Source: Azolla pinnata (lineage: Eukaryota; Streptophyta; Polypodiopsida; Salviniales; Salviniaceae). Taken from it: a stretch of 51,213 nucleotides of DNA. Positions 23,261 through 33,780 of the stretch are shown one piece after another; position 1 is the first letter of the stretch, and every line of letters begins with the position of its first letter. A program made the translations under genes and the position numbers. The stretch covers positions 1 through 51,213 of the forward strand of contig JBBBWG010029899.1 of NCBI GenBank assembly GCA_037176905.1. The letters run 5' to 3'. The notes below the pieces were generated by a model. It saw only the letters and a list, made by a program, of their open reading frames with translations, was not told the origin of the DNA and made no database searches.

Positions 23261-23793
23261 CACTTAATTGCTGTCCCTAACCCTTGCAACACCATAGCCA
23301 AATTCCTTCACACTTTGTGCTTGGATTAATATAGAATAAGGAAAACAGAAATTGTACTACTACACGGCAGATCTTTGGATCAATCCTGGGTCCAGTATTT
23401 CAAAACAATGCTTGCAGCTGATCACAGCTCTTTTATTCCAGATAGTTTACACATTTGCACACTAACCTTCCAATGATAAAACAATACAATACAATATCTG
23501 TCAACAACAGGTCTGCCTTCCGGAAATTGAAGGAAAAGAAGGTCAAATAATTGAATTGCGAGCGGAAGAATCGGTGTGTGGGTTTTGGTTTCCAAACCCA
23601 TATCTATCAAGGCCATGCCACATCCTTTTGCCAAGTGGAAGAAGAGAGAAAGGAAGCATTAAGTACTTCCTTGGATGTGCTTGCTCTCTCTGTCCAGAAG
23701 TCAGAAGAAGCAAAAGGATGATTTTTGTTCCTTTTCCACACTGCATCTAGAAGCCCCATATTTTTCTTTGGCACCGTCGTATCACTTTGCTTG

Positions 23794-26271
23794 TCAAATG
23801 TCCGAAGCTGATCGTTTGATTGTCGCCGGGTCATAGAAATGGTCTGGAATATTGGACAGTAGATCTCCGTTGGAAGCCCGCAGAAGAGGTCGATCCTCAT
23901 GGTACAATGCCCCTTGTTCATCTGCAATTCCACTTGAACCTCAAATACCCACAATCACAATGAATGCAAGCATATACACACTTCTTCCCAAAACAGAAAC
24001 AGAAAAAATGGAATGAACTCTACACATGCTTCTTGTACACATTTTAGACATAGTATGGCTCTTTCATCTCCATGACCCCCAACAAAGGAAATGACGGAGA
24101 AAAAACTGCTTCATGGAAACAAAAACAAAAAGGCAACTGTTATACGTACCTGCATATCCGTCATTCTGGTCTTCTGGATCGTGCCTCACAGAACTGATTT
24201 GCAAGCTCTCTGGTAGAAGACAGCTGCAAAATGCGGCTGCAAATGCATAACTATGTCGTGAATAATAGAGCAGTCATGCTAAATAAGAGGCGATTTGGAA
24301 TACAATGATTTTATGTTCAAAACCTAGTACCACATTCAGCACGTCACAAAATACCAAAAAACCACTAAATAATCAGGTATTCACTGTAACAATCCCCATA
24401 ATCTTGCATTGGAGTAGGAAAGTTCGGTGCTTTCCAGAAAGCTAAGAGTGTTTAGGTAAATACTCAACAACTTGGTGCTTTCTGGCATCAAAATAACAAG
24501 GATTGAAAATAGCATGTCTAAACTCCATAGCCACCTATTCTTGCTAACCGATTGATCCACCCTGGAGCAGGTCTTTTAACAAGCTTCATTAACACATCAT
24601 CGGTGAAGTGATTACAATTCTTCGCGATGAGATGGTAAGAATTGCCAGGGTAATCAACAGACACTTGCTCAATGAAAGTTTGAAACTGTATCGGATCTTT
24701 GTCTGTTGTCCCAACGACAATGGATTTCCGAAAGATAAACCCTGGGCAACTCCTCGGTTCTACTGCAAAGACACCTGATGACGAGTAATCATGCGCTCCA
24801 AATGCATACTCCACACCATAAACTGAAAACAAATTAAGAAGAAAAGTAGGTAGAAAGAAAGGAGAAGCATGTGTAAAGAACATACTCCCGACCTCATATA
24901 ATAAACAAAATAAAAAATAGATAAAAAAATATCTATTCATAGAAACAAGTAGGACAGTTAGACTGTGTATGCTCTAATTATGACAGAATTTCAAATGGTT
25001 GTTCAGTACAATACAAACCCATTTAATAAATCAAAGCTTAGCTAAAATTCACAACATTAACCTTAAAGTATGGGTATAAGTGTGCAAGTGCATCTGTATG
25101 TGCATACAGAATGCTGAAGTACAAGAAAGATATCATGTCATGGGCATTTGTATGTTGGATTGTCTCCCACCGAGTGCACACTGCAAAAAAATCACCTCTT
25201 TTTCCAATTCTCAATTCAATGGCAGGCACCCACTAAGCATCTCCACAGGAACCATACGCTTTGCTTTACGTGGAAGATTACACCTTGCATAATTCAAAAA
25301 CATTTGATATTCTACTAGAACTATCCATCATTAAGCACCACAAAGCATTCATGATGTGCTCATTGAATCACAAGGAGGATTAAAGGCAGCCGTCGCTGTG
25401 AATGTGTGTGACTATTACTCCCTTTGACTAATAGCATTAGGGTTTTTTCAGCATCCAATCAAGACGTTTGCGATCTCTGTCTAACAACACGCAAATCAAA
25501 GCACGATGATGTTATATGCTATATCACCGAAGCTTTAAAAGAGGACTTCGATTATTTATGACATCCTGACTTGATTTCAGCCCCTTTCTCTGCTAATAAA
25601 AAAAAGCTTTTTTCAGGTTCTTGCACATTCGATAATCATGGAAATATGCTACACGAATGCAGATCTTCTAAGCCGGATTCTGAGTTCCTTCCCTCATCTG
25701 GGATTTCCGGATTCTGAGTTCCTTCCCTCATCTGGGATTTCGCAATAGTTCGTTTCAATCTTTTTTACGAGCTTTGAAAGCAAATATCCTTCGTGAATGT
25801 ATGTATACGAAGGCATCCACTTCAAAATTTACCAGTTCATCCTCAAAATTCCACACTGCCAAGGCAATTTATCTCCGAAAAGCTTTATGATTTCGCTAGG
25901 TCACACACATACATATGCAGCCCTTCTGTTAGCATGTGTGCAGGTATGTACCTGTGTGTGTGTGTACACTTGTCTATTTGTGTATGAATGGATGTATACA
26001 TTTATGCATGCATGTATGTATGTGGGTGTATGTGGGTATGTATGCAATGCAATGTATGCATTGGCGCTGCTACAATCAAAATACCCATGGATCTACTCAA
26101 TTCCACTCAAAATGCAGAGATGGTGAGAGGGAGAGAGAAAGAGAGGACAATACCTTCAATGGCAGAGTGGAAAATGCCAAGGCCGAGCCAGTAGAGATAG
26201 GTGTTAAGGTCCGAGACATCATAGACGTTGACATGGATGGGGACATTGCTCCGGGGATCAGCAGAGCTCAT
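23794..26271 (-). CDS. DeSI/PPPDE-family cysteine peptidase
   Basis: The exons 26271-26154, 24822-24535, 24236-24150 and 23921-23794 join in frame at GT-AG sites to give 206 aa. This is the PPPDE (DeSI-like) fold, a papain-like peptidase family acting on SUMO or ubiquitin conjugates and related isopeptide bonds, probably cytosolic or nuclear. The catalytic dyad is visible: His35 in GLGIFHSAIE and Cys109 in AKNCNHF. YGVEYAFGAHDY, GWINRLARI and the CSCLLPESLQISS segment of exon 3 match plant deSI-like proteins closely. The protein ends SASDI. Intron 1 is long (24823-26153) and contains TG-rich and duplicated segments. Which modifier it cleaves cannot be told from sequence. Confidence 0.93.
25674..25741. 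repeat. 34-bp tandem duplication in DeSI intron 1
   Basis: GGATTCTGAGTTCCTTCCCT followed by CATCTGGGATTTC occurs twice back to back with no internal difference, so it is a recent duplication. Confidence 0.9.
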
Positions 26272-26280
26272 GCTTCTCGA

Positions 26281-26311
<31 letters not shown>

Positions 26312-26501
26312 ATGTGCGAGTGGGTGTCGGTGGCAGTGATCGTGATGGGGCGATCTGTCCCTCCTGTTTCTTTCTCTGCGGCCCCTGCTTCTGTGCTCTG
26401 AGTCAGAGGAAGAGCGCCATGGAGGAAGGAAGGAGTCAGGCCCCAATGTCGGACAGACGGATCGAATCTCGTCGAGCTCTGGATGAAGAAGATGAAAAGG
26501 G

Positions 26502-26536
26502 CTTTTTCTTCTTCTTCTTCTTCTTCTTCTTCTTCT
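26502..26536. repeat. (CTT)n microsatellite upstream of the DeSI gene
   Basis: About eleven TTC triplets lie ~230 bp before the start codon, in the probable leader or promoter. A second short array, (GTCTTCT)n, lies at 26278-26312, immediately before the ATG. Confidence 0.9.
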
Positions 26537-26539
26537 TGT

Positions 26540-28227
26540 TCCGGAATCAATTTGCTCCTTGATGAATGGCCCTTTGCTCAGCCCTGGAATCTTCTTCAGA
26601 TTCCAGAAGCACCAGAACTTCTTAGTACATCTATCGCAGCGATCCATCGATCTATCGATCGAATATCAGATGCTAGATTGATTCCCGACATACTGCTCTG
26701 AATCAGTCGATCGATTGAAAATGCACTCGTTTTGATCAGTCGATCGTGCCAGAAGACCCTTTTAGTGATCTAATTGCCAGATTAAAGTCGCCCGACGGAA
26801 ACCCGTTTTTCCTGAGCAGTTACCGATGCTTCGCTCGGCTCAATCGGACAACGCTCGCTCATGTATGGATCTGTCCGGATCAGACTCTACTGCTTGTGCA
26901 TTAGATACAAAGACAAGTAGTACCTTGATTCTCCGGCACCGTCGATTGTTACTGCTTGCCTCGTGCTCATTGCAGTGCGTGTTTGTAGTCTCGTGCAAGA
27001 ATCGAAAGGGTAGAATACTTAAAAACCCGGTTATCCTAAGACTAGAAAAAGTTTATCTAGTCGCTAGATAGGTGTAAACACTTAATGGCCAAAGAGCCTT
27101 AGAAGTGTACATATATGAAGGGGACTAACTATCGCCTTTCATTATATGCATCTTTATACGTTTTTAAAGACTCTCTTCGTATACGTATATGAAGGGGACT
27201 AGCTATCGCCTTTCATTATATCCATCTTTATACGTTTTTAAAGACTCTCTTCGTAAGGCGAGGCTCATCTTGCACTTACCGACTCTAGAAGTATATTCTA
27301 AGATAATATTTTATAATATGGGACACAAATGACATTTTTCGATTTGTCATCGCTCCCCATTGCTCGAGGGTCATCGATGTAATCAAGCACCCTTAATCCA
27401 TTCTACTCTTTCCAATTCATATAATAAGAAAAGAGCCATGCAAAGTACTCGCGCATGGAAAACAAGCTCCATGCTGAAGGCCCAATCCTAGATGCGACGA
27501 GAGCTTATTATAGTGACAAGAAGAGTCGTAACAACTGTCAATAGCAGCTACAAATTACCATGCACTACCTTTAATCTTCAAATGTTAACAAAAATTGTTG
27601 ATAATTAAACCTTTTCCCTCTTTTGTATAGCTATCTTTTGAGTGTAACTTGGTATGTGGGTCTGTTTGTTTCAAAATTGGTACCTCAAGTTTGTAGAATC
27701 TACAATCAAAGCCCCTAATATTTTTGTATTTTCAATAGTTTTCTTTTCATGTGTGGAAGAAGCAAACTCGCTTGTTAAGGATACAAAACCCTGAACCGAA
27801 GAACAGTAACAGTTGGTTGATACCCTAGTGTCGACAGATTGAGCTCACTATTGCATCTTGTCTCTAAGAATTTCTCTTTCGAGGGCACATCCTTCGATTG
27901 TGCTCGAATGCCGAAGCCGCCTTGTCCTTTTAGGGGGTTTTTCATTTCTTGGCTCTTCGAAATCACCGAACGTAGAAGGTTGACAGAGTCAGAGGCGTAA
28001 ACGGTCGTTAACGATGCTGGGCACAGTTTTCCCAGTTGTTCGTCGAGCTTGAGAAGGCGCAGACACAATGCACAGTGTACACATCGCGAGCGATGGAACG
28101 AAGCCCGCTAGATTTTTTTTATTTACGGTGATGTTTTTAGCATCAGGGGAAACAAAACATTTAGAAGAGCTCTTGGTAGATAGGGCTAGATTTGGGGGTG
28201 GTAGACATTCCTAACTAGCTACAAAAG
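26540..28227. other. Intergenic between the DeSI promoter and the bHLH 3' end
   Basis: No gene is recognisable. A 74-75 bp direct duplication lies at 27112-27259. The open frame at 27775-28068 (-) just downstream of the bHLH stop has no recognisable domain. The remainder is unremarkable AT-rich DNA. Confidence 0.5.
27112..27259. repeat. ~74-bp tandem duplication
   Basis: TATATGAAGGGGACTA(A/G)C followed by TATCGCCTTTCATTATAT and TATACGTTTTTAAAGACTCT occurs twice in direct tandem with about two mismatches. Confidence 0.9.
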
Positions 28228-28318
28228 CTACAAAAACAGGCCAAATTTAGGTATGGCAGTCAAGGCCATCTGACGAACGTCGTCGCTTCTCATCGTAGGG
28301 CACCCGCTCTTCACCTGG

Positions 28319-28349
<31 letters not shown>

Positions 28350-31300
28350 AAACAACAACAACAACAACAATAACAACAACCAACAACAACAACAATAACA
28401 ACCAACAACAACAATAACAACCAACAACAACAACAAACAACAACAACTACAACAATAGGAGCGGGTGAATTCAGGCCACATTTGGGTTTTATGATTTAGG
28501 GTTTGGGGTTTAGGGTTTAGCTACCTCGACCACAAAGGTGTTGAGCATCTGATCGTTCACCGCCGTCAGGCTCGCGTTCATGATCTCGAAGTCGAGGGAC
28601 TCGAGGGCATGCGTGAGCTGCACGAGCACGCCCGAGCCCTTCTTGCATTGGATGCGGAGGTTGTACATCCGTGCTTCCAGATGCGCCACATCCAGCTGCG
28701 GAAACAGAGTTTTCAAAACTGCGGCTGTTGTTAAGCTCTTGCGAATGTTTTGTTTTCCCCCTCAACGAATATAGATACTTAACATTCACCGCGTTTTGGT
28801 TAAAATCTTCTACTATTAGTGAACTGTAAAACGCCGACAAGTTATGTTCCGATCAAATGTCATTCATAAAAGTTGGTGTAAGGTTTTGTAACCACACACA
28901 ATCACAAAACTGAGCACCGATAGTATAGCGACTTCATGGCGATTGTGCAGATATATATGCTAGGAAAACTTACCAAAAAATGCCTAGCAAATTGATTAGT
29001 TATGGATTACCGCCTACCAAAATTAAAAATTACAGATTCACGTCAAGTTATATCTCGCATTAAATATTAACGTCCAATTAATTCCTGCTAACCAGATTTA
29101 TTCCTTCAATCGCTTCTATCCTTCGCTTTCTAATCGTTTCTATCTACGTTCCTCGATTCTTAATCTTCCAACAGTTGCTATTTACTAATCGTTCCCTATT
29201 TTACATTGATGTTTACCATAGATCCCCTTACTATATTCAATTAACAGAAGCTAGCAATTCCGAACTCTAATTAAGTTCGGGTTACGCAATTAATTGGGTG
29301 TTAAGCTTTAGCGAGAGATAAAACGAAGTGCTAGTTAATCCATTTTCCCTAATTTTAGTAGGCATTAAAGTATAACTAATAAATTTGTTAGGCAATGCCA
29401 TTCTTTTCCTAATTTTCCCTATATAGTGATGGTAGGATATTCCACTGCAGTGGCCTATGGACCCATTGGAATCATGGGGAATCTCAAGGAATAGTCCCTA
29501 TGGACCCATTGGAATCATGGGGAATCTCAAGGAATAGTCCCATACGCTATTCGAAATTGTGAATGGGAACGTGTTCTATGAAGAATGGGGGTAAAAAAGG
29601 TTCTCTCTGGACCAGATCTAGCTACCGACAAACAAGCAGCTAGACCTCGAATAACTCAGATAAGTAGTGTGTACAATGTGGGGATGAGGTTTGACCGAAG
29701 GTCGGATCGATCGGGCCAAAGAGGCATTGCAAGCCACAGGCTTCGCTAGCGAGCATTTAACGGGATGGAGCTCGCCAAGGACAGTCAAAGTTAGCGATGA
29801 AGGGCTTCTTTTGGCCAAGTGTGTGTTTTTGGGCACTCCATTGGACCACTTTCTCTTTTCACACTGTAGCTCGCTAGTTTTTTGCGACTTGAATGGGCGT
29901 AAGCGACGAATTCGGGTGTTCGGGGAAAGGCGGACACAATTGATGGGCTTTCAATCCGAGAAGTCGCGCTCGCCAACTTTGCAGGACCGAAAGAAATGGG
30001 CCCAGATGAGCCGGGCTAGTTGGCATTTAGGCAATTGATTGTATCAAGGTCCCAACGATTGATCGACAGTAACTATGGTCGATCGGCCGATGGATGAGGT
30101 CTAATGGACATGCTCGAATCGGCAGTGGTCGATTCGATCCACAATATCCGGTCGATTGGATCGCATCGGATCGGATCGATCGATCAGGTCTGATTCCACA
30201 GGCACGAATCGACAAACAGAACCGTTTTTTACCTGGAGGATCTGATGCCTGGAGTCGTATAGCGGATGCCCAGTGCCAAGCTTGTTCTTGTCCTTGTTCT
30301 TCTTCTTCTCCTTCTTCTTCTTTGTCTTTGTCGTCGTCATCTTCTTGGCCACTGCCGACTGATCGATGAGCTTCTGCTTGATGCCATTGTCCCTTTGATG
30401 GCCGCCGCCCGCCACGAACGCTTCCAGCTCCGCGATGTCCGCTTGCGTGTCTTGCAGCTGCTTCTGCAGATCCTTCACGTAGACTATCGCGTCCGTAACG
30501 ATCGACGCCTTGTCCATCTGCGACGATCGATACGATCGAATTACGGCATTAGCTTTAAAGCTTTCGATTCTGATTTCTTAGGTCGGGGGATGCATGATTT
30601 CGGCTGAATTCAGCCAACGCTAACTAGCGCCGATTCCGCGGATAGATTGGCAATCATACCGATGCATGTAAAATGAACTGCGAGCGAATCGAGCAGATCA
30701 TTCGGAGGACGGATCGGGCGGCGCTAAACCTAGGGATTTATTATATCGTTAGCGTTTAAACAATTCCGCATTGCAGCTGATTGCTGAGATTAGCCGGAGA
30801 GCTATCGCGCCTTAATTGAAGGATTAGAGTGGATTGGATTAGGGATAATTAGAATGCAGCCACAATTTAATCACCTTGCTTGCTTATCTTGGGAACCGGG
30901 GAGCTATCGTGCCTTAATCGAAGGATTAGAGTGGATTGGATTAGGGATAATTAGAATGCAGCAACAATTTAATCACCTTGCTTATCTTGGGAACAAGCGC
31001 GCGGAGCGAGTAGAGCCTCTCATTCAGCTTCTGGCGCCGTTTCCGCTCCGAAAGCAGATTCTTGGACATCGATGCCGCGGCTCTGATCATGGATTGCTGA
31101 TTGTCGGTGTTCGCCGCCTCCCTAATCGCCCGCTTATCGGCCTTAATCCCAGCATTGTTGGCCTTGTTAATCGCCCGATTGTCGGCCTTAATCCCAGCAT
31201 CGTTGGCCTCGCTAATCGCCCGATTAGCAGCCTTCATGATCTCCGCCCGCGGATTAACCATAGCCCCCATCACATCGCTATTGTTGTCGGAGCCGATCAT

Positions 31301-32062
31301 CGTGTCCATGATCTCCTTCTCTAGCAATCTCCTCCTCCTCCTCCTCTCCTCCTTCTCCTCCTCCTCCGCCTTAATGCAGCCGTTAGCGCTAATCGCTGCC
31401 GCCGGCCGCGCGCTAATCGCGTTGCTAATCGCATCCCCGTCGCTAACGACGACATGAAGCTCCTCGCGAATGTGCTGCGCCATCAGCTCTTCGCAGCTGG
31501 TTGTGTTGTAGTCGATGGCATGGCCGGGGTTGAGGATGAGCTCCTCATCGTCATCGTCGCCATCGCCATCGCCAGCATACAGACAGTAGGTAGGGCTAGG
31601 GCTAGGGTTTGGGTTAGGGTTTGGGTTAGGGTTAGGGTTAGGGTTTGGGTTAGGGTTAGGGTTAGGGTTTGGGTTTAGGTCGGGGCCGGCGCAAATCATC
31701 ATCATTTCCTCCTGCTCGCTGCAGCTATGGTTGTGATTCATAGCATGATTAAGGTCCCAGTCCCCTGATGACAGATGATTGAGGTCGAAGATGAACTTGT
31801 CGTTGATGAAGTCATCGCTCAGCAGATCATCGCCATCTTCGATGGGGCAGGGATCGTCGTCGATGATCATGAAATCAGCGCTGATGTTGAGATTAATCGC
31901 GGCAGCAGCGCCGCCATAATCAGCAGCCGCAGCACAAGCAGTAGTAGTAGTGCTGTAATTGCAGGGATCTAATGAGCCGTTATAACCCAAAACCTTGCAA
32001 TCACTGCTGTCGTTGTGATCAATATTGCCGCTGGAGTCTACTTGAAGGCCTTGACCCTCCAT
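28228..32062 (-). CDS. bHLH transcription factor with C-terminal ACT-like domain
   Basis: The exons 32062-30977, 30517-30233, 28695-28525 and 28314-28228 join in frame to give 542 aa. The N-terminal half is acidic and disordered, with an Asn-Pro repeat at ~130-155 and a 45-bp coding repeat (NNAGIKAD type). Residues 333-362 hold the basic region and helix 1 (SERKRRQKLNERLYSLRALV); exon 2 opens with helix 2 (MDKASIVTDAIVYVKDLQKQ). The intron falls at the usual helix 1-loop-helix 2 border. A Lys-rich stretch near 428-440 follows. Residues 458-542 form an ACT-like dimerisation domain (EARMYNLRIQCKKGSGVLVQ ... LESLDFEIMNASLTAVND). The closest type by motif is the plant FIT/AMS/bHLH90-like group; the exact member is uncertain. 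Exon 4 was preferred to reading through at 28510 because it completes the ACT-like fold and ends AIPKFGLFL. Confidence 0.88.
28318..28457. repeat. (CAA)n microsatellite forming most of bHLH intron 3
   Basis: CAA triplets, with occasional TAA and CCAA interruptions, run to within four bases of the exon 4 acceptor. In the sense strand this is a (TTG)n tract in place of a normal polypyrimidine tract. Confidence 0.9.
28494..28522. repeat. Short telomere-like block at the bHLH exon 3 donor
   Basis: TTTAGGGTTTGGGGTTTAGGG and then TTTAGCTAC abut the 5' splice site of intron 3. In the sense strand the intron begins GTAGCTAAACCCTAAACCCC, so the donor nearly touches a CCCTAAA repeat. Confidence 0.85.
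29454..29538. repeat. 43-bp tandem duplication in bHLH intron 2
   Basis: CCTATGGACCCATTGGAATC followed by ATGGGGAATCTCAAGGAATAG occurs twice without mismatch inside the 1.5-kb intron 2 (28696-30232), which otherwise shows no coding content. Confidence 0.9.
30786..30993. repeat. ~100-bp direct duplication spanning the bHLH exon 1/intron 1 junction
   Basis: The segment from GAGCTATCG(C/T)GCCTTAAT through AGAATGCAGCCACAATTTAA and TCACCTTGC to CTTATCTTGGGAAC occurs twice. The right copy includes the last ~15 coding bases and the true donor at 30975-30976. The left copy carries a duplicate donor at 30873-30874. Confidence 0.9.
31127..31232. repeat. 45-bp in-frame coding repeat in bHLH exon 1
   Basis: Two and a half copies of a unit with CGCCCG(A/C)TTNTCGGCCTTAA, TCCCAGCATTGTTGGCC lie here. 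They encode repeated A(N/I)xANxAGIKADxRAI residues just N-terminal of the bHLH domain. The period keeps the frame. Confidence 0.88.
31593..31679. repeat. Coding telomere-like hexamer array in bHLH exon 1
   Basis: Fourteen hexamers, GGGCTA (2) then GGGTTA/GGGTTT (12), run without slippage. On the sense strand they read AACCCT/AACCCA, encoding Asn-Pro about twelve times and then Ser-Pro. The period is 6, not the 7 of the TTTAGGG blocks elsewhere in the window. Confidence 0.92.
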
Positions 32063-32210
32063 TAAACCTGCACAGTCTTTGCAATCTGTTTGACTGTCTT
32101 TGTAGGACTTTAATGAATCCTTTCCCCCAAAAAACTTAGGAGTTTCACTTTAATTTCGTGAAGGCGACATAGCTCCAGCCGATTTGATCAAACTTCCGCA
32201 AAATTGCTGG

Positions 32211-32218
32211 TTATATAG
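32211..32218 (-). promoter_or_regulatory. TATA box of the bHLH gene
   Basis: The sense strand reads CTATATAA about 150 bp upstream of the start codon at 32062, implying a leader of roughly 120 nt. The tandem repeats, GA tract and CACGTG cluster all lie upstream of it. Confidence 0.55.
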
Positions 32219-32389
32219 CCTCCACAGTCGACGCGAATCGACATGCTTATGCTACCATAGCTGCAGTATTAGTTGAATAGGCTGCCAGTCAGCAGCAATC
32301 TGAGCTGTGGGCAATTAGCAGGCGATTAGAGTTTCGCAGCCGAATTGTGCCTGGGAATTAGGAGGCGATGGGCGATGAAGGAATGGGTG

Positions 32390-32391
<2 letters not shown>

Positions 32392-32430
<39 letters not shown>
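32392..32430. repeat. (GA)n microsatellite, bHLH promoter
   Basis: About 19 GA units followed by four CAG triplets lie 330 bp upstream of the bHLH start codon. GA tracts in plant promoters are recognised by GAGA-binding (BBR/BPC) proteins; whether this one is bound is unknown. Confidence 0.9.
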
Positions 32431-32431
<1 letters not shown>

Positions 32432-32454
32432 AGCAGCAGCAGCAGGAGATAATT

Positions 32455-32880
32455 AGCAGGCGTAGGAGGAGGAGGAGTAGCAGCAGGCGAATAACGGGCG
32501 GGTTCCAGCGGTGGATTAGTGGGCGATTAGAGTAGCAGGCGAGTAGATTAGCGGGCGGGCTGTAGATTAGCGGGGAGATTAGAGGGCGGGCGATTAGAGT
32601 AGCAGGCGAGTAGATTAGCGGGTGGGCTGTAGATTAGCGGGGAGATTAGAAGGAGATCAGAGCAGATTAGGGGGCGGGCGATGAGAGGAGCAGGCGCGAG
32701 TAGATTAGCGGGCGATTAGGGTAAGCAGGCGAGTAGATTAGCGGGAGATCAGCGGGCGATTAGAGTATCAGGCGGGTGGATGAGCGGGCGATTAGAGCAG
32801 GAGGCGAGGAGATTAGCGGGCGAGTAGAGCAGCAGGCGAGGAGATTAGCGGGAGATTAGCGGGCGATTAGAGTAGCAGGA
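32455..32880. repeat. Tandem repeat (GCGATTAGAGTAGCAGGCGAGTAGATTAGCGGG)
   Basis: About a dozen imperfect units of ~30-35 bp are built from GGGCGATTAGAGTAGCAGGC and GAGTAGATTAGCGGG. They lie in the upstream region of the bHLH gene. The GGGCGATTA core also occurs in the bHLH coding repeat. Confidence 0.88.
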
Positions 32881-32899
32881 GATATACGAGTTTAAGTAG

Positions 32900-33780
32900 A
32901 GAGGGGGGGCGGGGGGGCAGGGCACACGTGCGAGGTCCACGCAGGCGCCACGTCCGCGGGGCCCCGACACGTGGCCGGCCACGTGGCGGAGCACGTGGGC
33001 CGCGGGCCGTGACGTGGCATCCTCCCCCCCGGTGTCCGGCGGCCCCCGTGTGAAACCGGACAAAAGGCCAGGGCCCAGTTTTGTCCAGTGTGAAACGGCG
33101 AACGCGGCGGGCGGCCGTCCATTTGTCCCGGGCCGCCGTCCCGAGAACGCACGTGACGCTATGTTGGTGCTCGACCGTCCACGTTCGTTGGTAGCCCCGT
33201 GGGACGGGCTGCCCGTCCGTCATGCCGAGCTCGCACGCCACACAAGCACATAAAAGAAACACGGAAAAGGGCACGAATCGTAGCCCCCCCGTAAGATTCG
33301 ACCCCGCGGAGTAAATCGATCCGTAAAGCGTCGTCGTTATACGCGCCGTGATTAGGATAATTTGCCCGGGACCGGGGGGGGCACGAGGCCGAAATAGCAC
33401 GTCCAGCACATCCATCGGGTTGACCGGCCCGGCCCCCGAATCGCGCCGCGATCCGATCGAACCCCAACCGGACCCGAACCGATCGAGGCTCGGGCCGCAA
33501 TCTGCACGTTTTGCTTCGGAGCTCGAGCCCGAGGATATATATATATATATACGGGTGCCGATCCTCTGGCGGGGCAACTCAACTACTTCCACCTGCCGAC
33601 TGCGTGGGCCCGGCGGGCGGGCGGGCGGGCGGGCGAGTGTGAAACGGGAACGCGCGGCGTCCGAGCTTCGCCCAAACACGCTCCGTAAATGTGCATCGCC
33701 TCGAAACACGATTGCCGTCCGTTCCGTCGCACATGTTTTCGCCCGCCCGCGTCCGCCCCCCCGCGTCCGCCCGCCCGTCC
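32900..33780. other. GC-rich island upstream of the bHLH gene
   Basis: This ~0.9-kb stretch is far more GC- and CpG-rich than its surroundings, with poly-G runs, (GGCG)n at 33610-33635 and a short (TA)n at 33536-33551. Long open frames on both strands follow from the base composition; none resembles a protein family. It may be a CpG-island-like regulatory region. Confidence 0.6.
32925..33155. promoter_or_regulatory. Cluster of five CACGTG (G-box) motifs
   Basis: Palindromic CACGTG occurs at 32925-32930, 32968-32973, 32980-32985, 32992-32997 and 33150-33155. A GACGTGGC element (ABRE-like) lies near 33012-33019. Three of the sites are spaced exactly 12 bp apart. G-boxes bind bZIP and bHLH dimers. 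The cluster is ~0.7 kb upstream of the bHLH TATA box. Confidence 0.75.

Noticed and set aside
27775..28068. 97-aa open frame on the minus strand downstream of the bHLH stop
   Set aside because: No domain or splice link to the bHLH gene; the bHLH frame is complete without it.
28318..28457. Regular short repeats considered as a CRISPR-like array
   Set aside because: It is a CAA microsatellite with no unique spacers, in a plant intron.
28510..28695. bHLH exon 3 read through to the TAA at 28510
   Set aside because: The alternative ends in AKP within a telomere-like motif and leaves the ACT-like domain incomplete. Splicing to 28314 gives a complete end, VKSGCPTMRSDDVRQMALTA and onward.
31101..31678. 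Plus-strand frames of 118 and 74 aa, one with (VRVWVRV)n repeats
   Set aside because: Antisense shadows of the bHLH exon; the second is the telomere-like hexamer array read on the wrong strand.
32867..33709. 280-aa open frame on the minus strand
   Set aside because: It lies in a GC-rich island where stops are rare on all frames; Pro/Arg/Gly-rich with no domain, and several overlapping frames of similar quality exist.
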